Source: Pseudorhodobacter antarcticus (GTDB lineage Bacteria > Pseudomonadota > Alphaproteobacteria > Rhodobacterales > Rhodobacteraceae). From it: a stretch of DNA of 64,000 bases. The position numbers and the translations under genes are program-made. The stretch's first letter is position 1; each line of letters opens with the position of its first letter. The DNA lies in the NCBI GenBank assembly GCA_945860375.1, contig CAMAQR010000013.1, positions 1 through 64,000 of the forward strand. Direction: 5' to 3'. The notes beneath the pieces were generated by a model that was not told where the DNA came from, did not search any database, and saw nothing but the letters and a program-made list of their open reading frames with translations. Below are positions 47,324 through 58,500 of this stretch, one piece after another.

Positions 47324-49750
47324 TCACGTCCCCCGCGGCTTGGCCCGCAAAGTAGGCTCCGCCACCGTCGGATCCTCGGGCCAGGGATGGCGCGGATAGG
47401 CCCCCCGCATATCTTTGCGCACATCCGCATAAGAGGTCTTCCAGAACCCCGGCAGATCCATCGTCACCTGTATCGTCTTTTGCCCCGGTGAAGTCAGCAC
47501 CACCCGCAGCGGCAGCCGTTTGGCCCCCACAACGGGATGCACCACCACCCCGAACATTTCCTGCAGCCGCACCTCGATCCCCGGCACATCCCCGTCATAG
47601 TCAATCGGAACCTTCCGCCCCAATGGCGTCTCGAACGCCCCCGGCACCAGCCGGTCCAGCGCCGCCACCTGCTCCCACGACAGCCGCGCGCGCAGCGGCT
47701 CGGTCAGGTCGAACCCGCGCAAATCCGCCTCCGTCCGCACCTTTCCCAGATGCGGCAGCAGCCAGTCCCCGGCGCTGTCCAGCAACCCCTGATCGCTGAA
47801 ATCCGGCCACGCATCGCCGCCGCCCCGTGCCAGTTCCACCCGCGCCCGCAACCGCCGCGCGGCAGGCGTGAAATGCAGCCCGTTGAACCGCATCCCCTCC
47901 AAAGCCGCCCGCGCCACAGCCTCGGCGGGTGCATCCCAGTGCTGATCCCCCAGCACCAGCGCGCCAAAGCATTCCTGCCGCCGCGCCAGCACCCGGCCCT
48001 CACGACGCGACCATTCACAAACCTGACGCCAGCCGATCTGCGCGCCATGCACCGCCCGCAATTCCGCCTCGCTGATGCTGACCGCCTGCCGCACCCCAGC
48101 CTCACGCGCGTCGCCGTCCAGATCGGTGGCCACGATCAGCCGCGCGCCCGCCAAAGGCGTGCCTGCCGCCATTACCGCGCCCTTGCCGCCTGACAAAACC
48201 CAGCGCGGCGCATCGCCCTTGCGCCGCAGCCCCACCCGGTCCGGGTAGGCCAGCGCCGCCATCTGCGCGAGGCTGAAGCCCGCCTCCGGCCCCGACGCCG
48301 CCCGCGTCAACCGCCGCGCCTCCAGCTTCACCCGTTCCACCACGGGCCGCAAAACCGGCCAAGGGTGCGCGGCTTCAAACCGTCGCAGATCCGCCACTGC
48401 CGCCATGCGCAAGGCCAGATCGGGTGGCGCACCCTTGAGCACATCGCGCTCGCCCAGCACCGCCGCCAAAACCGCCGCCTCCGGCCCCGCCACCGCCAGC
48501 ATATGCGCCAAGCGCGGGTGCAACGGCAGCGCCGCCAAAACCCGGCCATGCGGCGTGATCCGCCCGCCGTCCAGCGCGCCCAACCCTTCCAGCAGGCTGC
48601 GCGCCTCGGCCATCGCCCCCGGATTGGGCGCGGTCAGGAACGGCACCTCGCCGCCCCATAATGCCAGTTCCAGCGCAAGGCCCGTCAAATCCGCCGCTTC
48701 AATCTCGGCCGGGGGAAAGGCCGCCAAACCGCCTTCTTCCCCTTTCGTCCAGTTGCGGTAGCAGACCCCCGTCGCCACCCGCCCCGCCCGGCCCCGCCGC
48801 TGTTCCGCCTCTGCTTTCGTCACCCGCTCTGTGACCAGACGCGACATGCCCGAATTCGGATCAAACCGCGCCCGCCGCGCCCGCCCGCCATCGACCACGA
48901 CGCGGATATCGGGGAGGGTCAAAGACGTCTCGGCAATGGATGTCGCCAGCACCACCTTGCGTCCCTGCGATGGTCCCAAAGCCGCCCGCTGCGCCGCAAA
49001 CTCCATCGCGCCGAACAAGGGTCGAATGTCACACCCCGGCAGGTCCGCCAACAGGGCCTCCACCCGCCGGATCTCGCCTTCGCCGGGCAGGAACACCAGC
49101 ACGCCGCCCTCGGTTTGCGCCACCGCCTGTCGCACCAACCCCGCCACCTGCGCCTCAAACCGCAAGGATGCATCCGGGGTCCGCCCCAGCCAGCGCGTCT
49201 CAACCGCAAAGGCACGGCCCATCGAGGTCACAACCGGCGCATTGCCCATCAAAGCCGCCACCGGCCCCGCGTCCAAAGTGGCCGACATCACCACCAACAC
49301 CAGATCGTCCCGCAGCGCGCCGCGAATGTCCAAGGCCAAAGCCAGCCCCAGATCGGCGTTCAGGCTGCGCTCATGGAATTCATCAAAGATCAACGCGCCG
49401 ATGCCGTCCAACCCCGGATCGCTCTGGATCATCCGGGTCAGAATACCTTCGGTCACCACCTCGATCCGGGTGGCGCGCGACACCTTGGCCTCACCGCGAA
49501 TGCGGTAGCCCACGGTGGCCCCCACCGCCTCGCCCATGGTTTCCGCCATCCGCTCGGCAGCAGCCCGCGCCGCCAACCGACGCGGCTCCAGCATCACGAT
49601 GCGCCCCGAAATCAACCCTGATGCCAGCAAGTTCAGCGGCACCAGGGTGGTCTTGCCCGCGCCGGGGGGGGCCTGCAACACCACCATGCCGCGCGCAGCG
49701 ATCCCGGCTCGCACCTCATCCAAGACATCTTCAATCGGCAATCTCATCAT
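47324..49750 (-). CDS. hrpB: ATP-dependent helicase HrpB
   Basis: The 808-residue DExH helicase has P-loop APPGAGKTTLVPL near residue 33, the DExH box FDEFHER near residue 120, SAT as VMSATLD and motif VI in EQRRGRAGRVATG. The HrpB-specific C-terminal domain (about 480-800) is present, ending near HPWPEDPTVAEPT. HrpB acts on RNA in the cytoplasm; its cellular role is not well known. Two ATG codons (49750, 49747) are possible starts. Confidence 0.95.
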   Translation of the reverse strand: MMRLPIEDVLDEVRAGIAARGMVVLQAPPGAGKTTLVPLNLLASGLISGRIVMLEPRRLAARAAAERMAETMGEAVGATVGYRIRGEAKVSRATRIEVVTEGILTRMIQSDPGLDGIGALIFDEFHERSLNADLGLALALDIRGALRDDLVLVVMSATLDAGPVAALMGNAPVVTSMGRAFAVETRWLGRTPDASLRFEAQVAGLVRQAVAQTEGGVLVFLPGEGEIRRVEALLADLPGCDIRPLFGAMEFAAQRAALGPSQGRKVVLATSIAETSLTLPDIRVVVDGGRARRARFDPNSGMSRLVTERVTKAEAEQRRGRAGRVATGVCYRNWTKGEEGGLAAFPPAEIEAADLTGLALELALWGGEVPFLTAPNPGAMAEARSLLEGLGALDGGRITPHGRVLAALPLHPRLAHMLAVAGPEAAVLAAVLGERDVLKGAPPDLALRMAAVADLRRFEAAHPWPVLRPVVERVKLEARRLTRAASGPEAGFSLAQMAALAYPDRVGLRRKGDAPRWVLSGGKGAVMAAGTPLAGARLIVATDLDGDAREAGVRQAVSISEAELRAVHGAQIGWRQVCEWSRREGRVLARRQECFGALVLGDQHWDAPAEAVARAALEGMRFNGLHFTPAARRLRARVELARGGGDAWPDFSDQGLLDSAGDWLLPHLGKVRTEADLRGFDLTEPLRARLSWEQVAALDRLVPGAFETPLGRKVPIDYDGDVPGIEVRLQEMFGVVVHPVVGAKRLPLRVVLTSPGQKTIQVTMDLPGFWKTSYADVRKDMRGAYPRHPWPEDPTVAEPTLRAKPRGT

Positions 49751-49798
49751 GCCCCCCTTATCCCGCACCGCCTTGTCTTTTGCCAGCTTTCACATTGG

Positions 49799-49824
49799 GT
49801 CAAATATCCCCCCCCGGAGGGTCC
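49799..49824 (-). repeat. Partial dispersed element, copy 7
   Basis: The minus strand reads CCTCCGGGGGGGGGATATTTG, the core of the GGGATATTTG element, followed by ACCCAATGTGAAAG in place of the AGATGAAAG part. It lies upstream of hrpB. Confidence 0.5.
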
Positions 49825-49965
49825 AACCCTGCCGACGGTGCAACCGTTCAGACCCCTGCCCGGCAGGCGGCTGCGTGGCCCCTCGATGGGGCCCAAAGCC
49901 GCATCTGGCTCAAGGTCACTGGCAAATGCCGCCACCTTCGGGCAAAACCAGCCAAAGGAGTCGCC

Positions 49966-50931
49966 ATGGACCTTGCGTCAGACCTGTTGGACGGCAACCG
50001 CCGCGCTCTGGCGCGCGCCATCACGCTGGTTGAAAGCGCGCGCGCCGATCACCGGGTGCAGGCGCTTGCGCTGCTGCAAAACCTTGGCTCCACGAAACAA
50101 GCCTTGCGCATCGGCCTGTCGGGCACGCCGGGCGTTGGCAAATCCACTTTCATCGAAACCTTCGGGTTGATGCTGACTTCGCAAGGTTTGCGCGTGGCGG
50201 TGCTGGCGGTGGATCCGTCCTCGGCGCGCACGGGCGGGTCCATTCTGGGCGACAAGACAAGGATGGAGCGTCTGGCCCGCGATCCGCTTGCCTTCATCCG
50301 TCCTTCACCGAGCCGTGCGCAGATGGGCGGCGTGGCCCGGCGCACGCGCGAGGCGGTGGCGCTGTGCGAGGCGGCGGGATTTGACGTGGTGCTGATCGAA
50401 ACCGTGGGGGTGGGGCAATCCGAAACCGTGGTGGCGGAACTTTGCGATGTGTTCATCCTGTTGCTGGCTCCGGCGGGCGGGGATGAATTGCAAGGCGTCA
50501 AGCGCGGTATCATGGAGATGGCCGACATCATCCTTGTCAACAAGGCGGACGGCGATCTGAAACACGCCGCCATGCGCACCTGCGCCGATTATGCGGGCGC
50601 GTTGCACCTGCTGCGGTCCCGGCCGCAGGATCCGCCCGGCTTTCCCAAGGCCAGCACGGTTTCGGCGCTGCAAGACACCGGGCTGGCCTCGGCTTGGGCC
50701 GACATGCAGGGCTTGGCGCAATGGCGGCGCGATCATGGCCATTGGCAGACCCGCCGCGCCGAACAGGCCCGGCACTGGTTTGCAGAAGAGGTGCGCCAAG
50801 GCCTGCTTGCGGCCTTGACCCGTGAACCCGCCAAGGGCCTGATGCAGCGCATGGGTGCAGAGGTTGCCGCGGGCACCCGCACCCCCGAAGCCGCCGCTGC
50901 GGCATTGCTGCAGGCTTTGGGGCGCGACTGA
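49966..50931 (+). CDS. meaB: Methylmalonyl-CoA mutase-associated GTPase MeaB
   Basis: The 321-residue G3E-type P-loop GTPase protects and loads cobalamin on methylmalonyl-CoA mutase. The Walker A motif GTPGVGKST lies near residue 53, then VLAVDPSSARTGGSILGD, the ETVGVGQSE switch and NKAD for guanine binding. The ATG follows AAAGGAG. Mutase genes are not in the window, so this is a stand-alone copy here. Confidence 0.96.
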   Translation: MDLASDLLDGNRRALARAITLVESARADHRVQALALLQNLGSTKQALRIGLSGTPGVGKSTFIETFGLMLTSQGLRVAVLAVDPSSARTGGSILGDKTRMERLARDPLAFIRPSPSRAQMGGVARRTREAVALCEAAGFDVVLIETVGVGQSETVVAELCDVFILLLAPAGGDELQGVKRGIMEMADIILVNKADGDLKHAAMRTCADYAGALHLLRSRPQDPPGFPKASTVSALQDTGLASAWADMQGLAQWRRDHGHWQTRRAEQARHWFAEEVRQGLLAALTREPAKGLMQRMGAEVAAGTRTPEAAAAALLQALGRD

Positions 50932-50942
50932 CCCGGCCCTCG

Positions 50943-50962
50943 CATGCGGAACTGTCCGCATG
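50943..50962. terminator. Hairpin after meaB
   Basis: CATGCGGA-actg-TCCGCATG is a perfect 8-bp stem starting 11 bases past the meaB stop. No T run follows, so termination strength is unsure. Confidence 0.45.
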
Positions 50963-51161
50963 ATTCGCAGCGAGCGGTTGCGCGCGCTCCACACCGGGCC
51001 AACCGCTCAACTCGGGAAATTGCCTTGAAATTGCTGCAATGCGCCGCCGTTTGCTGGCGGCCCGTCCAATTTCCGCCCGAAGTTTTTGGTAATTCTGATC
51101 GCAACTGACCATTCATTCCCAACCCTTCGGGCGGTGGGACACTCGCAGATGGAGAAAAGTT

Positions 51162-54100
51162 GTGGCAACTTACACTGGCACATCGGGCGCGAATTCGCTG
51201 ACAGGTTCGGTATCTGCCGATCTCATGTACGGTGGCGAAGGCAACGACTCGTTGTACGGCGGCGATGGCAACGACACTTTGAACGGTGGCGTGGGCAGTG
51301 ATCTGCTGAATGGTGGCGCAGGCACGGGTGACTTCGTCGATTACAGTACCGAAACGGCGGCGGCCGTTGTCAACCTGACCACGGGCCTGGGTGGCGGCTC
51401 TGCGGCCGGTGACACTTACACAGAGGTCGAAAACATCATTGGCACCGGCTTTGCCGATGATCTGGCGGGTTCTTCCGTCGCCAACATCATTTATGGCGGC
51501 CTGGGCGATGACACGATCTGGAGCGGTCTTGCCAATGACAACCTGTTCGGCGGCGATGGCATCGACACCGTTTCTTTTGTTGGCTCGACCGGTACAGCCA
51601 CCGTCAATCTCGGCACCAACAGTGCGACAGGCGCACATGGCAACGACAACCTGACCGGATTTGAGAATGTCTTCGGGTCAGGTTTCAACGACACGCTGAC
51701 GGGCAATTCTGGCAACAACGTCATTCGCGGCGGCGCGGGTGCGGATGTGATGGCGGGCGGCGACGGTGTAGACACCGTGGATTACACCGGATCATCGGTT
51801 GAGGTGACGGTCAATCTGGCACTGAACACGGTGTCAGGTGGTGATGCCGCCAATGACGTCATTTCGGGGTTTGAAAACGTTATCGGCTCGGCCCTTGGCG
51901 ACAGTCTTATGGGCAGCACTGCGGACAATACCTTTGTCGGGGGCGCTGGCGCTGACTCGATGGATGGCGACGCGGGCTTTGATATTGCCGATTACACGAC
52001 CTCGGCGGCAGGGGTGCTAGTCAACCTGCAGACCAACCGCGCCAGTGGCAGCGACGCCGAAGCCGATGTGCTGATCAGCATCGAAGGCGTCACCGGGTCC
52101 GATTTCAACGACACGTTGACTGGCGATCTGGGTGGCAACCTGCTGACCGGTGGCGCAGGCGATGACAGCCTTGTGGGCGGTGGCGGCATCGACACGCTGC
52201 TGGGCGGCGCGGGCAACGACACCATGGTTGTCGACAGCACAACCGACATTGTGACCGAATCCATCAACGCAGGCACGGACCTTGTTCAAACTTCGGTCAA
52301 CTGGACCTTGGGCGACCATTTCGAAAACCTGACGCTGACCGGCGTCGTCGACATCACTGGCAAGGGCAACGCCCTGAACAACGTCATCACCGGCAACACC
52401 GGCACTGGTGGATTCTTTAGCAGCCGCGGCAGCAACCTGCTGGAAGGTCTGGCGGGCAACGACACCCTTTATGGCGGCGGCGGTTCGGATACGCTGGACG
52501 GCGGCACTGGCAATGACAGCATGGTCGGCGGTGTGGACAGTGATGTCTACTATGTCGACAGTCTGAACGATGTGGTCGTCGAACTGGGCGGTGAAGGTGT
52601 GGACCTGATCCGCTCGACACAGTCTCTTCCCCTGTCGGTGTTTGTTGAAAACCTGACCCTGCTCGGGGCCGAAAGCCTGACCGGCACCGGTTCCGTCGCC
52701 GACAACGCATTGACAGGCAACAGTGGCAACAACGCGCTTGACGGCATGGCGGGCAATGACAGCCTTTATGGCGGCGCAGGCAATGACACGCTGACCGGCG
52801 GCACCGGCAACGACTATCTGGCCGGCGGGACCGGCAACGACACCTACCATGTCGATGCAACCGCGGACGTGCTTTACGAACAAGGCAGCGAAGGCCATGA
52901 CACGGTCTACAGCACTGTTTCAACAACACTTTCTCTGAATTTCGAAGATCTTGTGCTGACAGGAACCGCGGCGATCAACGGCACAGGCAGCACATCGGCC
53001 AACACCATGACCGGCAACTCTGCGGCCAATGTGCTGTCGGGTGGTTTGGGCAACGACACCATTCTGGCAGGTGACGGCAATGACACGCTGGATGGCGGTG
53101 GCGGCAACGATTCCCTGACCGGGGGGGCAGGCAATGATGTCTACATCGTGGATGCGCTGGGCGATGTTGTCGTTGAGGTGAATGGCGGCGGCAATGATAC
53201 CGTCCGTGCCGGTTCTGACTGGGTGATGAGCGCCGAGGTCGAAACGCTGATCCAGACCGGTGTTTTCGCCATTGATGGGACCGGCAATGGTCTTGCCAAC
53301 ACCATCACCGGCAACAGTGGGGCCAACCGCCTGCAAGGCATGGCTGGCAACGACACCATCGACGGCGGGGCTGGCGCGGACACGCTGGATGGCGGCATCG
53401 GCAACGATTTACTGATCGGCGGATTGGGCGATGACAGTTATGTTATCGATCAGGCCAGTGATGTTCTGATCGAAAGCGCCGATCAGGGGCGGGACATCGT
53501 CTTTGCCTATGTCAGCCACACGCTGGCCACCAACTTTGAGGATTTGGTGCTGGCGGGCACTGCCGCCCTCAATGGCAGCGGCAACGCGGCCGCCAACCTA
53601 GTTCAGGGCAACACCGCAGCCAATAGTCTTTCGGGTGGCGATGGCAACGACACCATCAATGGCGATGATGGCAACGACGTGCTGAACGGCGGGGCGGGCA
53701 GCGACTCGATGTCGGGCGGTGCGGGTGACGACAGCTATTATATTGATGCAGCCACCGACAAAACCATCGAACTGGTCGGCGCAGGCACTGACAGCGTCTT
53801 CAGTGCCTTCACCCATACCTTGGCGCTGCATATCGAAAACCTTACACTGACGGGCAACGACACCATCAGCGGCACCGGCAACACTCAGGCCAACATCATC
53901 ACTGGCAACGCGGTCGACAACATCCTGACCGGCGGCTTTGGCAACGACACCATCCACGGCGGTGGTGGCAACGACTCGATCTACGGCGGCGACGGCGCAG
54001 ACTCGATGCTGGGTGGCGAAGGCGACGATCTTTACTACGTCAGCGCGGCAAACGACCAGATTTTCGAGGCCGCAAACCAAGGCTTTGACACCGTATCCAG

Positions 54101-55484
54101 CACCATCACCTACACGCTGGCGGACAATCTTGAAGGGCTGACCCTACTGGGCACCATCAACACTTCCGGTACCGGCAACGGCGCTGGCAACCGGATCACC
54201 GGCAATATGGCCGCAAACCATTTGCGCGGTATGGCAGGCAACGACACAATCATCGCCGGGGCAGGCAATGACATCCTTGATGGCGGCACCGGCAACGACG
54301 AAATGGGCGGGGGGCTTGGCAACGACATCTACTATGTCGATTCGTCGTCGGATGTGATCACCGAGTTGGACAGCGAGGGCATCGACACTGTCGTTGCATC
54401 GCAGACTTACACGCTTGTGGGCAGCCTTGAACGGCTGGTTCTGGATGGCACCGCGAATATCAACGGCACCGGCTCGGAAACGGCCAACACTTTGACAGGC
54501 AATATCGGCAACAATCATCTGTCGGGCATGGGCGGCAATGACACCATTGTTGCAGGCAACGGCAACGACACCCTCGACGGCGGCGCGGGCGCTGACAGCA
54601 TGGTTGGCGGGCTTGGCGACGACTTGTATATCGTCGACTCGACACTGGACCGGATCACCGAGGCGCTGACCGGTGGTATCGACACCGTGCAATCGACAGC
54701 CTCTTTCACCTTGGCCCAGACTCTGGAGCATCTGGTGCTGGCAGGATCAGGCAATATCTACGGCATCGGCAACGCCCTTGCGAACCAGATCAGCGGCAAC
54801 AGCGGCAACAACACCCTGATCGGGGGCGCTGGCGCCGATACACTGACGGGCGGCGCAGGCAATGACACGCTGGATGGCGGCACCGGCAACGACAGCCTGA
54901 CGGGCGGTGAGGGCGATGACACTTACGTCATCACCCATGTCGGCGATACCATCGTCGAACTGGCCGATCAGGGCATCGACACCATCCACACGACCATGAC
55001 GACGACGCTGTCGTCGGTGTTTGAAAACCTGACGTTGACGGGCAGTGCTTTTGCCAACGGCACCGGCAACGCCGAAAACAACGTGCTCATCGGCAATCTT
55101 GGTGCAAACAAACTGTCGGGTCTGAACGGCAATGACCGGCTGATCGGGGGCTTGGGCAACGACACGCTGACCGGCGGCGCCGGAGAGGACACCTTCGTTT
55201 TCACCGCCGCCATCAGCGGGGCCGACACAATCACCGACTTCAACCAGTTGGACGGTGGCATTGACGAAGGCGACGTGATCGAATTGGTCGGTTTGCTGAA
55301 GGGCACCTTTGTCTATCTGGGCACCGGGGCGTATTCGGGTGGCAGCGACAACAGCGAAGCGCGCGTCGTGGGCAGCAAGGTGCTGATTGACACCGATGGC
55401 AACGGCATCGCCAACATTTCGATCACGCTGACCGGTCTGACCAATGCCAACCAACTCTCCGCAGACGACTTCCTGTTCAGTTGA
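51162..55484 (+). CDS. Large RTX calcium-binding protein (1440 residues)
   Basis: The protein starts at GTG (MATYTGTSGANSLTGS) after GGAGAAAA and is made of hemolysin-type GGxGxDxLx repeats. Residues 1 to about 345 hold four modules with a DYs...VNL strand; about 350-1340 hold ten longer modules with a YxVD...DVV, ENLxLTG, GTGN pattern; the end (about 1345-1440, GEDTFVFTAAISGADTITDF) resembles the serralysin C-terminal domain used for type I export. No catalytic domain is seen, so it may be an adhesin or surface-layer protein. No ABC/HlyD export genes lie beside it; the export system must be elsewhere. Confidence 0.9.
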   Translation: MATYTGTSGANSLTGSVSADLMYGGEGNDSLYGGDGNDTLNGGVGSDLLNGGAGTGDFVDYSTETAAAVVNLTTGLGGGSAAGDTYTEVENIIGTGFADDLAGSSVANIIYGGLGDDTIWSGLANDNLFGGDGIDTVSFVGSTGTATVNLGTNSATGAHGNDNLTGFENVFGSGFNDTLTGNSGNNVIRGGAGADVMAGGDGVDTVDYTGSSVEVTVNLALNTVSGGDAANDVISGFENVIGSALGDSLMGSTADNTFVGGAGADSMDGDAGFDIADYTTSAAGVLVNLQTNRASGSDAEADVLISIEGVTGSDFNDTLTGDLGGNLLTGGAGDDSLVGGGGIDTLLGGAGNDTMVVDSTTDIVTESINAGTDLVQTSVNWTLGDHFENLTLTGVVDITGKGNALNNVITGNTGTGGFFSSRGSNLLEGLAGNDTLYGGGGSDTLDGGTGNDSMVGGVDSDVYYVDSLNDVVVELGGEGVDLIRSTQSLPLSVFVENLTLLGAESLTGTGSVADNALTGNSGNNALDGMAGNDSLYGGAGNDTLTGGTGNDYLAGGTGNDTYHVDATADVLYEQGSEGHDTVYSTVSTTLSLNFEDLVLTGTAAINGTGSTSANTMTGNSAANVLSGGLGNDTILAGDGNDTLDGGGGNDSLTGGAGNDVYIVDALGDVVVEVNGGGNDTVRAGSDWVMSAEVETLIQTGVFAIDGTGNGLANTITGNSGANRLQGMAGNDTIDGGAGADTLDGGIGNDLLIGGLGDDSYVIDQASDVLIESADQGRDIVFAYVSHTLATNFEDLVLAGTAALNGSGNAAANLVQGNTAANSLSGGDGNDTINGDDGNDVLNGGAGSDSMSGGAGDDSYYIDAATDKTIELVGAGTDSVFSAFTHTLALHIENLTLTGNDTISGTGNTQANIITGNAVDNILTGGFGNDTIHGGGGNDSIYGGDGADSMLGGEGDDLYYVSAANDQIFEAANQGFDTVSSTITYTLADNLEGLTLLGTINTSGTGNGAGNRITGNMAANHLRGMAGNDTIIAGAGNDILDGGTGNDEMGGGLGNDIYYVDSSSDVITELDSEGIDTVVASQTYTLVGSLERLVLDGTANINGTGSETANTLTGNIGNNHLSGMGGNDTIVAGNGNDTLDGGAGADSMVGGLGDDLYIVDSTLDRITEALTGGIDTVQSTASFTLAQTLEHLVLAGSGNIYGIGNALANQISGNSGNNTLIGGAGADTLTGGAGNDTLDGGTGNDSLTGGEGDDTYVITHVGDTIVELADQGIDTIHTTMTTTLSSVFENLTLTGSAFANGTGNAENNVLIGNLGANKLSGLNGNDRLIGGLGNDTLTGGAGEDTFVFTAAISGADTITDFNQLDGGIDEGDVIELVGLLKGTFVYLGTGAYSGGSDNSEARVVGSKVLIDTDGNGIANISITLTGLTNANQLSADDFLFS

Positions 55485-55492
55485 GATTTGAA

Positions 55493-55518
55493 GGGGCTGC
55501 CAAGAAATCGGCGGCCCC
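55493..55518. terminator. Bidirectional terminator between the two RTX genes
   Basis: GGGGCTGCC pairs with GGCGGCCCC (one G-U) around an eight-base loop in the 37-base gap between convergent stop codons. CTTT follows on plus; on minus CTTCAAAT follows. Confidence 0.6.
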
Positions 55519-55521
55519 GCT

Positions 55522-58500
55522 TTATGCTGCCAGCAAAACCCGCGCTTCAAAGGATTTCAGCGTGGTGCGCGCGGATTCAAACTGCGCCACTGCCGCGCCA
55601 TCGGCCAAATCGGGGAAGATTTTCAGCAATTCGTCGCGCTGATCGGTGTCCATTCCGGCCAGGCTGCGGTCGCCGGGCTGAAAGCTCTCGCTCCAGGCTC
55701 CATCGGCCAGCACCACCTCGTGGCGGTCAAACAGCACATGCAGATAAGTGACTTCCGGCAGGGGATCGACGCTGACACCCGGCAGGCACAGCAAATGCGC
55801 GGCCCGGACCAGCACCTCATCGGTGCCAAACAGCAACTCGGCGCGTGGCCCCGTCATCAGCATCCGGTGCTGCCGCGATACCCGCATATCCGCCAAGGGC
55901 AGGCCGCAGCCCAACGCCCCCGCCCGGATCAGGATCGGCTGCAACAGCGAGTCGGTGGCCAGTTCCGCCCCGGCAATGCGCCGCGACCCGATCCAGCGCA
56001 CCGGTTGCAAGCCATGGTCGCGCGTGGCCACCAGATCACCCACCTGCAGGCGTTCAATCGCCACCTGCCCAGTTTGGGTGGCAATCATCGTGCCCGGGGT
56101 AAAGCAGGACACAATATACTCGATGTTGGTGAAGGTCAGAGTGCCAATAACAGCACCGGCGCCGTTCAGAAAATTGACGTAGCCATCCAAAGGATTCAAC
56201 GGATCCCGAACAATGGTAAACGGCGCTTGGCCGGTCAGGTTCAGAACGTCGAAATCGCTGCCGCTGGTGCCGCCATCGACCACATCGCCGATGCCGCCAA
56301 AAATCGTATCCGCACCGGCCCCGCCGACAAAGGTATCAGCCCCGGCCCCGCCGAACATCAGGTCAAAACCGTCGCCGCCCACCAGACTGTCATTGCCGTC
56401 GCCACCCGTCAGAGTGTCGTAGCCCGTGCCCCCGAACAGTACGTCATTGCCGGTGCCGCCAAACAATTGATCATCGCCGGTGCCGCCGAAGACGCTGTCA
56501 TCGCCTGCGCCGCCATCGACGATGTCATTGCCGTCACCGCCACTGACCAGATCGTTGCCCGCGTCGCCGTAGACACTGTCATCGCCGGTGCCGCCGTCGA
56601 CGCTGTCATTGCCATCGCCACCCGAGACAAAATCGTCGCCCTCGTCGCCATAACTGCTGTCGTTGCCCGCGCCACCTGACACCGAATCGTTGCCGGCACC
56701 GCCATAGCTGCTGTCGTCGCCCGCGCCGCCCAGCACGGTGTCATTGTCGATGCCACCGTACAGAATGTCATTCGACGCCATGCCATCCATGTAGTCGCTG
56801 CCACCGCCACCAAAAAAGATGTTGGTGTAAACGTCACCCACCAAGCCTTGGTCATTGAAGCCGATGAGGGCGTCGTTGAAGGCAGACCCGATCACCCCGT
56901 CGATCCCGGCAAGCTGATCGCCCGCTGCATCGCCGCCCGAGGTGGTCCATGTCAGCAGGTTTACGTTCACCGCAGCGCCAGAGGCGCTGTAGTCGACGAA
57001 GTCCATGTCCTCGCCGCCATAGAGCGTGTCGGCGCCCGCGCCACCTGCCAAAGTGTCGTCGCCAGAACCGCCATAAAGCTGGTCCGCACCGCCGCCGCCC
57101 GCCAGATAGTTGGCGCTGTCATTGCCCGTCAGCACATCGGAAAAACCTGAACCGGTCAGATTCTCGATGCTGGTCAGGGTGTCGCCCGCCGCATCGCCCC
57201 CGGTCCCCGAACCCGAAGCCAGGCTGACCGTAACCCCCGATCCCGAGGCGCTGTAATCGGCGGTATCAATGCCCGCGCCGCCATCCAGAAGGTCGTTGTT
57301 CGCCCCTCCGGTCAGCGTGTCATTGCCTGTGCCGCCATACAGGCTGTCCACGCCCGCGCCGCCATAAAGCAGGTCGGCCCCATCCGCCCCGGTCAGCGCG
57401 TTGTTGCCGGTGCCGCCGGTGATGGTGTCAGAAAACGCCGAGCCAATGACATTTTCAATAGATATCAGCGTATCGCCCGCCGCATCGCCGCCGGAACCCA
57501 AGCCGGTCGTCAGATTGACCCCAACCGCCGCCGATGATGCACTGTAATCCACAACGTCGGTGCCCGCACCGCCGTCGATGACATCCGCACCATCGCCGCC
57601 GGTCAGACTGTCATTGTCGTTGCCGCCGTAAAGGCTGTCGGCGCCCGCGCCGCCCGACAAGGTGTCGGCCCCCGCCGCGCCATAAAGCGCGTTGCTGTTG
57701 CCGTCGCCGGTCAGGCTGTCCGCAAAACCGCTGCCGATCAGCCCCTCTATCCCCGTCAACACGTCGCCTGCCGCATCGCCACCGCTTGCGGTGTTGGTTG
57801 TCAGGTTGACAGAGACGCCCGCTGTGGAGGCCGTGTAATCCGCCAAATCCAGCCCGTCGCCACCGTCCAGCACATCCACGCCAGAGCCACCGGCCAGCAC
57901 GTCGTTGCCAAGGCCGCCATAAAGGCTGTCCGCGCCCGCAAGCCCGCTCAGACTGTCCGCGCCCGCCGCGCCGTACAGGGCGTTGGCGTTGCTGTCGCCG
58001 GTCAGCGTGTCATTGAAGGCTGAACCGGACAGGTTTTCCACCAGCACAAACACGTCGCCCGCAGCATCGCCCGCCGTGCCGGTGTTGGTGGTCAGACTGG
58101 CGGCAACCGCAGCTGTGGCTGAGGCGTAATCGGCAGTGTCGACGCCGGTGCCGCCGTCCACCCGGTCAGCCCCTGCGCCACCGGTGATGGTGTCATTGTC
58201 ATTGCCGCCATAAAGACTGTCTGCGCCCGCGCCGCCGTCAATGACATCCGCACCCGCCGCGCCATACAGAAAGTTGACGCCGCCGTCGCCAGTCAGCGTG
58301 TCGGAAAAGGCCGACCCAATCAGGTATTCGATCCCTGCCAATGTGTCATTGCTGGCGGTGCCGCCACTGCCCAGACCTGTGGTCAGGTCAACCGCTACCC
58401 CCGCGCCCGATGCGGTGTAATTCGCCACATCCGCGGTGCCGGCGCCGCCGTCCAGCAGGTCCGCCCCGTCGCCACCGATCAGGGTGTCATTGCCAGCGCC

